Source: Aureimonas sp. AU12 (GTDB lineage: Bacteria > Pseudomonadota > Alphaproteobacteria > Rhizobiales > Rhizobiaceae). Taken from it: a stretch of DNA of 64,000 nucleotides. The stretch covers positions 1-64,000 of the forward strand of contig NZ_BBWH01000010.1 of the NCBI RefSeq assembly GCF_001463705.1, in the 5' to 3' direction. Under the pieces are notes generated by a model, which was given only the letters and a program-made list of their open reading frames with translations, did no database searches and was not told the DNA's origin. Positions 17,500-26,875 of the stretch are shown piece by piece (the stretch's first letter is position 1; every line of letters starts with the position of its first letter). The position numbers were made by a program, and so were the translations under genes.

Positions 17500-18312
17500 C
17501 CAGATCGCGGTCACGATCCCGTCCTCGGCAAGCGCGTTGCGCCCGGCGAGCGTGGTGAACCCACCGAGTTGCAACGAGATGCGCTCGCTGGCGTCGTACA
17601 CCGCGCTCAGCTGGAGCTTGTGGTAGTCATAGCCATCGACACCCGGCGCGCTGCCGACCGACAGGGTCGAGAGGACCTGCGCGAGCGCCAGAACACGCGG
17701 CGTCGGCCGGATCCCGAACGTCGCATCGAGCTTGATTTCGTCGGGGCGATCCGCCGCCCTCACCCGGTAGGCCGCCTGCCCGTCGACGAAGGTGGCCTTG
17801 CCGCGCAGGGTGAAGCCATAGCCGGCCAGCAGGCGCCCCTCATACTCGCCCTCCAGCAGCCCCGCCTGCTCGGGATCGACGATATCCTCGGCCTTGGCGA
17901 TGCGAAGGTTCGCCTCCACGGAGCCGACGAAGCCGCCCCGCTGGACGAGCCGGTAGCGCCCGCCGATTTCGGAGAAGCCGAGGCCCGTGCGCCGCTCGGG
18001 CTCGCCGCCCTCCTGCCGTACGTCGCGGAACTCGCTGCGTCCGCGCAGCGTGAACCGGTCGGATACGCCGTATTCGGCCAGAGCCTGGATCTCGGCCTTG
18101 CGGAAGGCCGGGATCGCCCCCGAGCGGCGATCGGCGTCGTAGCCGTTTGAGGCGCGCGATCCTTGCGCACCGACGATCACCAGCGCCCGCCCCTTCTCCA
18201 GCGTCCACGCGCCGGCCCGCGCCGGGGCGGAAGCGCCGAGGCAGCCCATCCCCGCAATTGCGGCAGCAAGCCACGCCCTGCTGCCGCGACTGTCCCACCT
18301 GCCCTGCCGCAT
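17488..18312 (-). CDS. Predicted outer-membrane beta-barrel protein
   Basis: A 274-residue exported protein. It has an N-terminal signal peptide with a cleavage region at ASAPARA-GA and alternating polar/apolar strands through the mature part. It ends in Phe after a final amphipathic strand (TAIWLRF), the usual C-terminal sorting signal for BamA-dependent barrels. It is unlike the larger rhizobial porins and closer in size to small Omp or transporter-like barrels. The Met at 18312 is chosen because it is followed directly by the Arg-rich n-region; the frame opens 15 codons earlier. Function is unknown. Confidence 0.7.
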   Translation of the reverse strand: MRQGRWDSRGSRAWLAAAIAGMGCLGASAPARAGAWTLEKGRALVIVGAQGSRASNGYDADRRSGAIPAFRKAEIQALAEYGVSDRFTLRGRSEFRDVRQEGGEPERRTGLGFSEIGGRYRLVQRGGFVGSVEANLRIAKAEDIVDPEQAGLLEGEYEGRLLAGYGFTLRGKATFVDGQAAYRVRAADRPDEIKLDATFGIRPTPRVLALAQVLSTLSVGSAPGVDGYDYHKLQLSAVYDASERISLQLGGFTTLAGRNALAEDGIVTAIWLRF

Positions 18313-18492
18313 CGCCTGCCGCTCCCGGTTCCAACCCGGCGGCGACATTACACGCATGACGTAAATCGCACGATAACGTTTGTCCTTTGGATTGTGCCTG
18401 GCACCGTCGCGGATCTTTCACGAAGGGAACGCTTCATTCCGCGGCGCTGGCGCGCTACACCCCGCGCATCCTTTGCGTTGCCCGGGTGAACG

Positions 18493-19377
18493 ATGAACGA
18501 CCAAGCGGAAATGCAGGCGAGTCTTCTCGCCGAAGCCCTGCCCTTCATGCAGGCCTACGAGCACAAGACGGTGGTCGTGAAATATGGCGGCCACGCCATG
18601 GGCAATCCGGCGCTCGGCAAGGCCTTCGCGCGCGACATCGCGCTTCTGAAGCAGTCCGGCATCAACCCGATCGTGGTGCATGGCGGCGGCCCGCAGATCG
18701 GCCGGATGCTCGAGAAGATGGGCATCGAAAGCCGGTTCGAGCACGGGCTGCGCGTCACCGACGAGCGCACCGTCGAGATCGTCGAGATGGTCCTGGCCGG
18801 CTCCATCAACAAGGAGATCGTCGCGCTCATCAATGCCGAGGGCGAGTGGGCGATTGGTCTCTGCGGCAAGGACGGCAACATGGTCTTCGCCGAGAAGGCG
18901 AAGAAGGTCGTCACCGATCCCGATTCGAACATCGAGCGGGTGCTCGATCTCGGCTTCGTCGGCGAGCCCGTGGAGGTCGATCGTACGCTCCTCGACCTTC
19001 TCGCCCGCTCCGAGATGATCCCGGTCATCGCGCCGGTGGCGCCGGGCCGCGACGGCGCGACCTACAACATCAACGCCGACACGTTCGCCGGCGCCATCGC
19101 CGGCGCGGTGCAGGCCGCGCGCCTCCTCTTCCTCACCGACGTGCCGGGCGTCCTCGATCGCGACGGCCAGCTCATCAAGGAGCTGTCGGTGGCGCAGGCC
19201 CGCGCCCTCATCGCCGACGGCACGATCTCGGGCGGCATGATCCCGAAGGTCGAAACCTGCATCGAGGCCATCGACCGGGGCGTCGCCGGCGTCGTCATCC
19301 TCAACGGCAAGGTGCTGCATGCCGTGCTGCTCGAACTCCTGACCGAGCACGGCGCGGGAACCCTCATCGTTCCCTGA
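18493..19377 (+). CDS. argB: Acetylglutamate kinase
   Basis: A 294-residue enzyme that phosphorylates N-acetylglutamate in the second step of arginine synthesis. Amino-acid-kinase motifs are clear: [11 protein letters not shown] with the catalytic Lys at the N-terminus, [10 protein letters not shown] as the substrate glycine loop, a central [13 protein letters not shown] nucleotide-binding segment, and the late [10 protein letters not shown]. The length and N-terminal helix are those of the arginine-sensitive hexameric type. No other arg gene lies in the window. A promoter is expected in 18313-18492, shared with the divergent outer-membrane gene. Confidence 0.97.
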   Translation: MNDQAEMQASLLAEALPFMQAYEHKTVVVKYGGHAMGNPALGKAFARDIALLKQSGINPIVVHGGGPQIGRMLEKMGIESRFEHGLRVTDERTVEIVEMVLAGSINKEIVALINAEGEWAIGLCGKDGNMVFAEKAKKVVTDPDSNIERVLDLGFVGEPVEVDRTLLDLLARSEMIPVIAPVAPGRDGATYNINADTFAGAIAGAVQAARLLFLTDVPGVLDRDGQLIKELSVAQARALIADGTISGGMIPKVETCIEAIDRGVAGVVILNGKVLHAVLLELLTEHGAGTLIVP

Positions 19378-19445
19378 TCGACGGGGATCGTCTGGCTTTG
19401 CCGGGCGATCCATCCATAAGGAATACATACGAACGGCTTGCATGA

Positions 19446-19492
19446 GGGCGTACCCTTTGGTACTGCGGCGGCGCGTACCTTCGGGTACGCCC
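19446..19492 (+). promoter_or_regulatory. Alternative RNA hairpins upstream of the MFS gene
   Basis: Three mutually exclusive stems can form. Hairpin A pairs GTACC at 19450-19454 with GGTAC at 19459-19463. Hairpin B pairs GCGTACC at 19473-19479 with GGTACGC at 19484-19490 around a TTCG loop closed by C-G, an extra-stable tetraloop. A long stem pairs GGGCGTACC at 19446-19454 with GGTACGCCC at 19484-19492. No T-run follows, so it is not a standard terminator. It may control the transporter messenger or shield the 3' end of argB. Confidence 0.5.
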
Positions 19493-19522
19493 TTCCCCCA
19501 TGCCCAAGGTCAGCAAGCGCCC

Positions 19523-20830
19523 GTGTCCCTCACCCAACCTGCCGCCCTCGCCGCCGCGCCCGGAAACTCCAAGGGCCGCGTGCTCTTCGCCAGCCTCATC
19601 GGCACGACGATCGAGTTCTTCGACTTCTACATCTACGCGACGGCCGCGGTGCTGGTGTTCCCGCACCTGTTTTTTCCGAACGCCGAGCCGACGACCGCGA
19701 TGCTGCAGTCCTTCGCGACCTTCGCCATCGCCTTTTTCGCACGGCCGATCGGCGCGGCGATCTTCGGCCATTTCGGCGATCGGATCGGGCGCAAGGCGAC
19801 GCTCGTCGCCGCGCTGATGACGATGGGCCTCTCCACCGTCGCCATCGGCCTGCTGCCGACCTTTGCGCAGGCCGGCGTCGCCGCGCCGCTGCTTCTGGCG
19901 CTCTGCCGCCTCGGCCAGGGTCTCGGGTTGGGCGGTGAGTGGGGCGGCGCGGTGCTGCTGGCCACGGAGAACGCCCCGCCGGGCAAGCGCGCGTGGTACG
20001 GCATGTTCCCGCAGCTCGGCGCCCCCATCGGCTTCATCTGCGCCACCGGCTCCTTCCTTCTCCTCAGCGACCTGATGAGCGACGAGCAGTTCTTCGCCTT
20101 CGGCTGGCGGCTGCCCTTCATCGCCTCGGCGCTTCTCGTCTTCGTCGGCCTCTATGTCCGTCTGAAGATCCACGAGACGCCCGCCTTTCAGAACGCCATC
20201 GACCGGCACGAGCGCGTCGCCGTGCCGATCGTCGAGGTCTTCGCCCGCCACAAGGCGCGGCTTCTCGCCGGCACGTTCGGTGCTGCCGCCACCTTCGTCC
20301 TCTTCTATCTGATGACGACCTTCGTCCTCTCCTGGGGCACCGGCCCCCTCGGCTTCGACCGCTCAACCTTCCTGCCGATCCAGATGGTCGGCGTCGTGTT
20401 CTTCGGTCTGGCGATCCCGGTCTCGGCGCTGCTGGCCGACCGGTTCGGCTCGAAGGCGATGCTGCTGGCGGCGACGCTCGGCATCGGCCTCTTCGGCTTC
20501 CTGTTCCAGCCGCTGTTCGGCGCGGGCACGACGGCCAGCGTCATCGCCTTCCAGGTCGTCGGCTTCGCGCTGATGGGCCTCACCTACGGCCCGCTCGGCA
20601 CGGCGCTGTCCGAGCTCTTCCCGACGGCCGTGCGCTACACCGGCGCTTCGCTGACCTTCAACCTCGGTGGCATCGTCGGCGCCTCGCTCGCACCCTACGT
20701 GGCGACGCGTCTCGCCACCGACCACGGGCTCGCGGCAGTCGGCTATTATCTCACCGCCGCCGCCGTGATCACCGCGATCGCGCTTCTGTTCTCGCCGGCG
20801 CCCCAGGATCAGACGGCGACACATGCCTGA
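19523..20830 (+). CDS. MFS transporter, metabolite:H+ symporter type
   Basis: A 435-residue carrier with about 12 membrane helices. The first loop motif is GHFGDRIGRKATL and the early IGTTIEFFDFYIY segment is characteristic of the metabolite:proton symporter branch, which includes carriers for shikimate, alpha-ketoglutarate, proline/betaine and citrate. GTG at 19523 is preferred as start because it gives the family N-terminus; an in-frame ATG at 19442 would place the hairpin region inside the gene and gives a non-membrane, Arg-rich leader. It follows argB on the same strand. The substrate cannot be chosen from sequence. Confidence 0.85.
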   Translation: MSLTQPAALAAAPGNSKGRVLFASLIGTTIEFFDFYIYATAAVLVFPHLFFPNAEPTTAMLQSFATFAIAFFARPIGAAIFGHFGDRIGRKATLVAALMTMGLSTVAIGLLPTFAQAGVAAPLLLALCRLGQGLGLGGEWGGAVLLATENAPPGKRAWYGMFPQLGAPIGFICATGSFLLLSDLMSDEQFFAFGWRLPFIASALLVFVGLYVRLKIHETPAFQNAIDRHERVAVPIVEVFARHKARLLAGTFGAAATFVLFYLMTTFVLSWGTGPLGFDRSTFLPIQMVGVVFFGLAIPVSALLADRFGSKAMLLAATLGIGLFGFLFQPLFGAGTTASVIAFQVVGFALMGLTYGPLGTALSELFPTAVRYTGASLTFNLGGIVGASLAPYVATRLATDHGLAAVGYYLTAAAVITAIALLFSPAPQDQTATHA

Positions 20831-20975
20831 CGCGGTCGCCGGGCCGGCGCGCGATCTCACCTGACCGAAATGTCCGAAGCGGGTTCCGGAATGACCTGTT
20901 GCCGCACCGCACTGGAATAAGATGGGCTCGGATGGGACGGGAGGCTTGTGCCGCCGCCGACGGCAGAGGAGCCCC

Positions 20976-22166
20976 ATGTCCCGCCACCTGTTCCCGCTCG
21001 CCTTGATCCTTCTCGCCCTGACGCCGGCTTCGGCATGGGCGCAGGAGGCGTCGGACCGATCGATCGTCGAGACCGTGGAGCGCGCGCCGCGCATCGGCGA
21101 CGACGAGCGCTACATCCAGTTCTCGCCCTTCGTCCAGTTCGACGGTGGCTGGGCGTCCTCATCGCCGCGCGATCTCGTGGGCGAAGCCGACCGGCGCAAC
21201 GGCGAGGTGCGGCGCGGCCGGCTCTATGTCGATTTCGGCTATGACGATCTCGGCGGGCGTCTCACGGTGGACTTCGCCAACCTCGAGACCTCGCCCGTCA
21301 CCTACGCCTATCTGAACTACAAGCTGAACGAGACGCTGACGCTGCAGGGCGGCTACCAGACGGTACCGTTCTCCATGCAGCAGATGATGGGCAGCCGCTC
21401 GGCGACCTTTGCCGAGAACGGCCTGAACGCCGGACTGCAACTCTCGGACGGCACCGGCATCGCGGCGCTGGCCGGCGGCGAGCGCTGGAGCCTTTCGGGC
21501 GGCGTCTTCGGCGGCGACATCAACGATCAGCCCTTCGACGACGGCGTGACGCTGGCCGCGCGCGGCAGCTATGCACCCTATCTCGAGGGTGCGGATGCCG
21601 TGCATTTCGGCCTCGGCCTTGCCGGCGGCTTCGACCGGCAGGAGCCTTTGTCCTTTTCGGGAGGCGTCGGCACCAATCTCGTCTCGGCCTCGCCTGTCTC
21701 CACCGGCGACTTCGACGGATCGGCGGAACTCCTGTCGCTGAACGTGGAATTCGCCGCGACGCTCGGTCGCCTGACCCTGCAAAGCGAGTACACGCTGAGC
21801 CGCGTCGATGCGCTCGACGACGGCTCGGCCACCGTTCACGGCGGCTACGCCTCCGCTCTCCTCTTCCTCACCGACGACCATCGCAAATACGAGGCGTCCT
21901 CAGGCCAGTTCGAGCAGGTGAAGCCCGCGCATGCGGTCACGAAGGGCGGCATCGGCGCCTTCGAGATCGGCGCCCGCTTCGACGCGCTCGACCTGACGGA
22001 CGCCGATGACGGCGGCTCGGAACTGGCGGGCACGGCGATCCTGAACTGGTACCCGACCGACATCCTGCGCTTCACCGCCAGCCACACCTATACGCAGGTG
22101 AACGACGGGCCGAATGAGGGCGACCGGGTGAACGCGACCCTCCTGCGCGCGGCGATCATCTATTGA
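20976..22166 (+). CDS. Phosphate-selective porin O/P family outer-membrane protein
   Basis: A 396-residue exported barrel. It has a signal peptide ending ASAWA-QEA, then a first strand region (IQFSPFVQFDGG) and the RRGRLYVDFGY and LKLNE-like repeats of the OprO/OprP porin family. It ends with aromatic Tyr after a last strand. OprP members form anion channels selective for phosphate or polyphosphate; many alphaproteobacterial relatives are uncharacterised. AGAGGA at 20965-20970 precedes the ATG. PhoX lies 12 kb away, so a phosphate role is possible, but no Pho box is evident upstream of this gene. Confidence 0.75.
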   Translation: MSRHLFPLALILLALTPASAWAQEASDRSIVETVERAPRIGDDERYIQFSPFVQFDGGWASSSPRDLVGEADRRNGEVRRGRLYVDFGYDDLGGRLTVDFANLETSPVTYAYLNYKLNETLTLQGGYQTVPFSMQQMMGSRSATFAENGLNAGLQLSDGTGIAALAGGERWSLSGGVFGGDINDQPFDDGVTLAARGSYAPYLEGADAVHFGLGLAGGFDRQEPLSFSGGVGTNLVSASPVSTGDFDGSAELLSLNVEFAATLGRLTLQSEYTLSRVDALDDGSATVHGGYASALLFLTDDHRKYEASSGQFEQVKPAHAVTKGGIGAFEIGARFDALDLTDADDGGSELAGTAILNWYPTDILRFTASHTYTQVNDGPNEGDRVNATLLRAAIIY

Positions 22167-22209
22167 TTCGCGCCGCGCCCATTCGCCGGTTGACGCGGAC
22201 CGCCCTGCC

Positions 22210-22950
22210 ATGGCGAAAAGGCGCATGAGCGAAAACACCACGATCCGCCGTACGGCCGAGGCCACGAAGGGCGACTTCGCCCATGTCCACACCTGGGTCT
22301 TCGATCTCGACAACACGCTCTATCCGCGCCGGACGGACCTGTTTTCACAGATCGATGCCCGGATGACCGCGTTCGTCGCCGAGCTGCTGCAGGTGCCGCC
22401 CGAGGAGGCGCGCGGGGTGCAGAAGGCCTTCTACCGCGAATACGGCACGACGCTGCGCGGCCTGATGAGCGTCCACAAGATCGACCCGGACGCCTTCCTC
22501 TCCTATGTCCACGACATCGATTATTCCTGGCTGACGCCCGATCCCGCGCTCGGCGCCGAGATCGCTGCCCTGCCCGGCCGCAAGTTCATCTTCACCAACG
22601 GCGACCGCGGCCATGCCGAGCGCACCGCGCGCCAACTCGGCATCTTCGAGCATTTCGAGGATATCTTCGACATCGTCGCCGCCGGCCTGGTGCCCAAGCC
22701 TGCCGCCGAAGCCTACGATAAGTTCATGGGCCTGCACCGCATCGACACGGCGCACGCCGCCATGTTCGAGGATCTCGCACGCAACCTGACCGTGCCGAAG
22801 GCGCTGGGTATGCGCACCGTCCTCATCGTGCCCGAAAACTTCGAGACGACGCTCGGCGACGTCTGGGAGCACGAGGGGCGCGAGGGCGAGCATATCGATT
22901 TCGTCACCGACGATCTCACCCGCTTCCTTCAGCGCGTTCGGCCGGACTGA
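22210..22950 (+). CDS. Pyrimidine 5'-nucleotidase, HAD superfamily
   Basis: A 246-residue haloacid-dehalogenase-type phosphatase. Motif I is FDLDNTLYP with the nucleophile Asp, motif II is FTNGDRGH, motif III includes the Lys in GLVPKPAAEAY, and motif IV is MFEDLARN. This set matches the Sdt1/Phm8-like pyrimidine 5'-nucleotidases common in rhizobia, which sit near dapD as here. ATG at 22210 or five codons later (MSENTT) is possible; the first has a purine-rich region just upstream. It likely dephosphorylates UMP or CMP, but this is inferred from the family. Confidence 0.82.
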   Translation: MAKRRMSENTTIRRTAEATKGDFAHVHTWVFDLDNTLYPRRTDLFSQIDARMTAFVAELLQVPPEEARGVQKAFYREYGTTLRGLMSVHKIDPDAFLSYVHDIDYSWLTPDPALGAEIAALPGRKFIFTNGDRGHAERTARQLGIFEHFEDIFDIVAAGLVPKPAAEAYDKFMGLHRIDTAHAAMFEDLARNLTVPKALGMRTVLIVPENFETTLGDVWEHEGREGEHIDFVTDDLTRFLQRVRPD

Positions 22951-22962
22951 CGGGACGGCTCG

Positions 22963-23274
22963 TCAGGAGCCGAGGCGCGATCGTCCCGGCTGCGCCAGCG
23001 AGGCCTTTTCGGCGGCCGCCCGCTCCTGTGGGCTGCGCTCCGTCGTCTTGCCGCCCGGCTCGATCGCGGCACGATTGGCCTCGAGGACCACATCCAGCGG
23101 ATCGCGCCCGTCCTCGACGCGCCCCTCGATCGCGGCTTTTCGCGCAGCGCCGCTGACATCGTCGGTATCGCCGGCCTTCGGCGCCTCGCGCGTCTCGTCG
23201 GGCGCCATCGTCTCGGCGGCGTCCTTGTCCTGCTGCGCGCGCATCATCTTCGGATCGGTGTCGAGGTCGCCCAT
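22963..23274 (-). CDS. Small hydrophilic hypothetical protein
   Basis: A 103-residue, strongly charged and probably disordered protein rich in Ala, Asp, Glu and Arg, with no recognised domain. It starts MGDLDTDPKMM and ends SRLGS. AGGGGC precedes the ATG on the minus strand. It converges with the nucleotidase gene, 12 bases apart, and follows the LOG gene in the same direction. Composition alone is weak evidence, but the frame fits the gap well. Confidence 0.5.
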   Translation of the reverse strand: MGDLDTDPKMMRAQQDKDAAETMAPDETREAPKAGDTDDVSGAARKAAIEGRVEDGRDPLDVVLEANRAAIEPGGKTTERSPQERAAAEKASLAQPGRSRLGS

Positions 23275-23365
23275 GGATCGCCCCTGTCTGGTGGCGGCCC
23301 ACGGCGCGCCGTCTCCCCTTTCGAACGGCAGCCGCGAGCCGGCGGTTCCCGAAGCCCGGCCGGTG

Positions 23366-24250
23366 TCAGAACTCGTAGAAGTCCCGGATCATCCGCCATC
23401 CGTCCTCGGCCGTGTCGGCGAATCGGAAGAGCTCGACGTCGCCGGGCGCGATCGTGCCCTCCTCGGCCAGGAAGTCGAAGTCGATCAGCCGGCGCCAGAA
23501 AGCCTCGCCGAAGAGGATCACCGGCATGCGCGCCATGCGGCCGGTCTGCATCAGCGTCAACGCCTCGAACAATTCGTCCAGCGTGCCGAAGCCGCCGGGA
23601 AAGGCCACCATCGCCTTGGCCCGCAGCAGAAAATGCATCTTGCGCACGGCGAAGTAGTGGAAGTTGAAGCACAGCTCGGGCGTGGCGTAGGGGTTCGGCG
23701 CCTGCTCGTGCGGCAGCGTGATGTTCAACGCGATCGACACGCCGCCGACATCCGCCGCGCCCCGGTTGCCCGCCTCCATCACGCCCGGCCCCCCGCCGGT
23801 GACGATCACGAACTCCTTGCCGCCGGAGCTGTTGGCCGAATGCTGCGAGGCCAGTTGGGCAAAGCGCCGCGCCTCGTCGTAATAGTGGCTGTTGGCCTCC
23901 AGCCGCGCCGCCTGCCCGGCGTTGCGGGCCGCCCAGGCCGGTTTGCCGGGCTCGGGGATCCGCGCCCCGCCGAAGAGGACGACGGTGGAGAGGATGCCGG
24001 CTTCGCGCAGGCCCATCTCCGCCTTCATCAGTTCGAGCTGCAGGCGCACCCCGCGCATCGCCTCCGATCCCAGGAAGTCCGGGTCGTCATAGGCCAGCCG
24101 ATAGGTCGGCGACAGCGTCTGCGGCGTGCGCGGCTTGCCCGCCTGCTGCTGGCGGTCGGTGACGGAATCGGGGAACGGCGAGAAGCCGCCATCCTCGGTC
24201 TCGCGCCCGGTCGCCGGCAATTGGTTGCGCCCATCCTCGGTCATTGGCAT
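23366..24250 (-). CDS. LOG family protein (TIGR00730-type Rossmann fold)
   Basis: A 294-residue protein of the lysine-decarboxylase-like LOG family. The defining PGGFGTLDE motif (PGGxGTxxE) is clear in the C-terminal half, preceded by the VTGGGPGVMEAGN loop. Plant LOG enzymes release cytokinin from its riboside monophosphate, and bacterial relatives also act as nucleotide 5'-phosphate ribohydrolases. The long form with a roughly 90-residue N-terminal extension is common in alphaproteobacteria. The frame stays open antisense across dapD, but the Met at 24250 (or 24244) lies just after the divergent promoter gap and gives the family length. Confidence 0.85.
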   Translation of the reverse strand: MPMTEDGRNQLPATGRETEDGGFSPFPDSVTDRQQQAGKPRTPQTLSPTYRLAYDDPDFLGSEAMRGVRLQLELMKAEMGLREAGILSTVVLFGGARIPEPGKPAWAARNAGQAARLEANSHYYDEARRFAQLASQHSANSSGGKEFVIVTGGGPGVMEAGNRGAADVGGVSIALNITLPHEQAPNPYATPELCFNFHYFAVRKMHFLLRAKAMVAFPGGFGTLDELFEALTLMQTGRMARMPVILFGEAFWRRLIDFDFLAEEGTIAPGDVELFRFADTAEDGWRMIRDFYEF

Positions 24251-24331
24251 CGGCCCGCTTCGATTGATTGTTGGGGGTCCTTCTACTAGGAGAACGGACC
24301 CGCTCGAAACCCCTCCCGGAGATCTCCGAAG

Positions 24332-25186
<855 letters not shown>

Positions 25187-25210
25187 GCTGCCCCGCCGAC
25201 GCACCCGAAG

Positions 25211-25244
25211 AAAAGGCCGGGCGCTTGCGCACCCGGCCTTTTTT
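25211..25244 (+). terminator. Rho-independent terminator after dapD
   Basis: GGCCGGG at 25215-25221 pairs with CCCGGCC at 25232-25238; flanking A and T runs extend the stem, and six T bases follow. It should also serve the convergent transglycosylase gene on the minus strand because of the A run. Confidence 0.9.
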
Positions 25245-25268
25245 CATTCTAGCCGTCTCCGGCTGAAA

Positions 25269-26666
25269 TCAGTTGAAGCCGAGGCCACCGGCCGGAGCGC
25301 CGCCCGAAGGCGAGGAGGCGTCGAAGCTGCCACCGAACCGGTCGGCATCGGGCAGCGGCTTCGGCGCCTGGCGCACGACGCGCCCACCGACCATGCCGCC
25401 GAGCGGGATGGCCCCGTTGGCATTAGCAACGGGACGGTTGTCGGCGACCGTCACGTCCCGCTCAGCGACACGGGGCGCAGCCTTGGGCATCGCGACGGAC
25501 GCCGTAGCGGCCGCGGCACCGCTCGTCCCCTGCGGCGACGCGACGATGGCCGCGGCGGAAGCCGGCACGCCGGGCAACGTCTCGGACTTCGCGATGACGA
25601 TCTTGGCTGGCTGGCGGGCGGGAGACGCGGCGACGGTGCGCGCGATCAGGCCGGGCCTCACGGTCGGCTCCACGGCGGCGACCAGCGTCGCATCCGGGGA
25701 CATGGCGGGGGTCTTGCGGGCACGGAACGCCGCGATGTGGCGCTTCACGTTCGAGCAGTAGACGCTCGCCGACTTCGACATGACGGTGGTGCGATGCCCG
25801 CCCTTGTACTTCATCGCCGCCTGGCAGACGTCGCCGCCGCCCTGCTCCCAGGCGCCCTTGAGGTAGCGCATGCCGTAGCGGAGGTTCGTCTCGGGATCGA
25901 GAAGGCCCTCGGCCGGACCGGAGAAGCCGAGACCGCGCGCGGTGGCGGGCTTGATCTGCGACAGGCCGTAGACGCCGGAGCCGCGGGCACGCGGATTGTA
26001 GTGGCTCTCGACGCGCACGACCGCATAGGCGAGCTCGCGCGGAATATCGTTTTCGTCGGCGGCTTCGGCGATGAGACGGTCGATCTTCGGATCGCCCGAG
26101 ATCGTGTCGCCGACGGCCTGCGCGACGTTTTTCATGGTGGCGACGGAGACGTTGGCGACGGCCGAGGCACCGGCGCCGACGCGGCTGGCGCCCGCGACCA
26201 CGGTGTCCTTAGCGGCGACGACGCCATCCTTGGCCGCATCCTTGGCGGCGATCGCGGTTTCCACCGCGCGGGTCGTCAGACCCTTCGGCTCGGCCTGAAC
26301 CACGACTGCAGCGGCGGACGCGGCAGCCGCAGGGGCGGCAGCAACGGGCGCAACAGCCTTGGCGGCGACGACCCGGGCACCGCGCTCGGCCTCGATCGGA
26401 CGCGAGGACGGCAGCGTGACGCGGGTGGGACCCTTGTCGGCGCCGGCGATCTCGATGATGGCGCGAGGAGCGGTGGACGTCGAGGAAGCGACGTCGGTGC
26501 CCTCGCCGGCCTTCGGCGCGAGATTGGCGGTGCCGGTGAGCTTGTCTCCGTCGGAGACGCAAGCCGACAATGTCAGCGGTGCGAGGAGGGCGAGGGTCGC
26601 CACCGAAACCAGACGGCCGGATCGCCACGAGGGAACCCGAACTCCTTCAGCCCGCCGTATCGTCAT
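25269..26666 (-). CDS. Lytic transglycosylase lipoprotein with SLT domain
   Basis: A 465-residue exported protein. The signal peptide ends in a lipobox LSAC with acceptor Cys36. Residues 80-190 are an Ala/Val-rich, repetitive, probably extended region. The SLT catalytic domain follows (about 195-305), with the catalytic Glu220 in VVRVESHYNPR and the GVYGLSQIKPATA motif. The C-terminal 150 residues are low-complexity Ala/Pro/Gly with no domain. It should cleave peptidoglycan glycan strands from the outer-membrane side. It converges with dapD and is divergent from dapE. Confidence 0.9.
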   Translation of the reverse strand: MTIRRAEGVRVPSWRSGRLVSVATLALLAPLTLSACVSDGDKLTGTANLAPKAGEGTDVASSTSTAPRAIIEIAGADKGPTRVTLPSSRPIEAERGARVVAAKAVAPVAAAPAAAASAAAVVVQAEPKGLTTRAVETAIAAKDAAKDGVVAAKDTVVAGASRVGAGASAVANVSVATMKNVAQAVGDTISGDPKIDRLIAEAADENDIPRELAYAVVRVESHYNPRARGSGVYGLSQIKPATARGLGFSGPAEGLLDPETNLRYGMRYLKGAWEQGGGDVCQAAMKYKGGHRTTVMSKSASVYCSNVKRHIAAFRARKTPAMSPDATLVAAVEPTVRPGLIARTVAASPARQPAKIVIAKSETLPGVPASAAAIVASPQGTSGAAAATASVAMPKAAPRVAERDVTVADNRPVANANGAIPLGGMVGGRVVRQAPKPLPDADRFGGSFDASSPSGGAPAGGLGFN

Positions 26667-26875
26667 GCAGAATCCCCAAGGCCGTTTCCCATGCAGAGCG
26701 AACTTGGCGCCGAACCCGGCCGAAACATGGCAGGCCTTGGGCGAAAGTTACGATCCGTTCACGAAGGTTACCGCAATGTTGCCGAAAGACACCACCCCCC
26801 GACGAAAGGAAAGACGGGTCGGCACCAGCTTGGAACCCCGTGACGCCCGCGATAGGCTCGTCTAAGGAGCAGCTT

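Noticed and set aside
15465-17558. 697-codon plus-strand open frame
   Set aside because: It is an out-of-frame shadow of the sensor kinase; no domain is present and Arg dominates.
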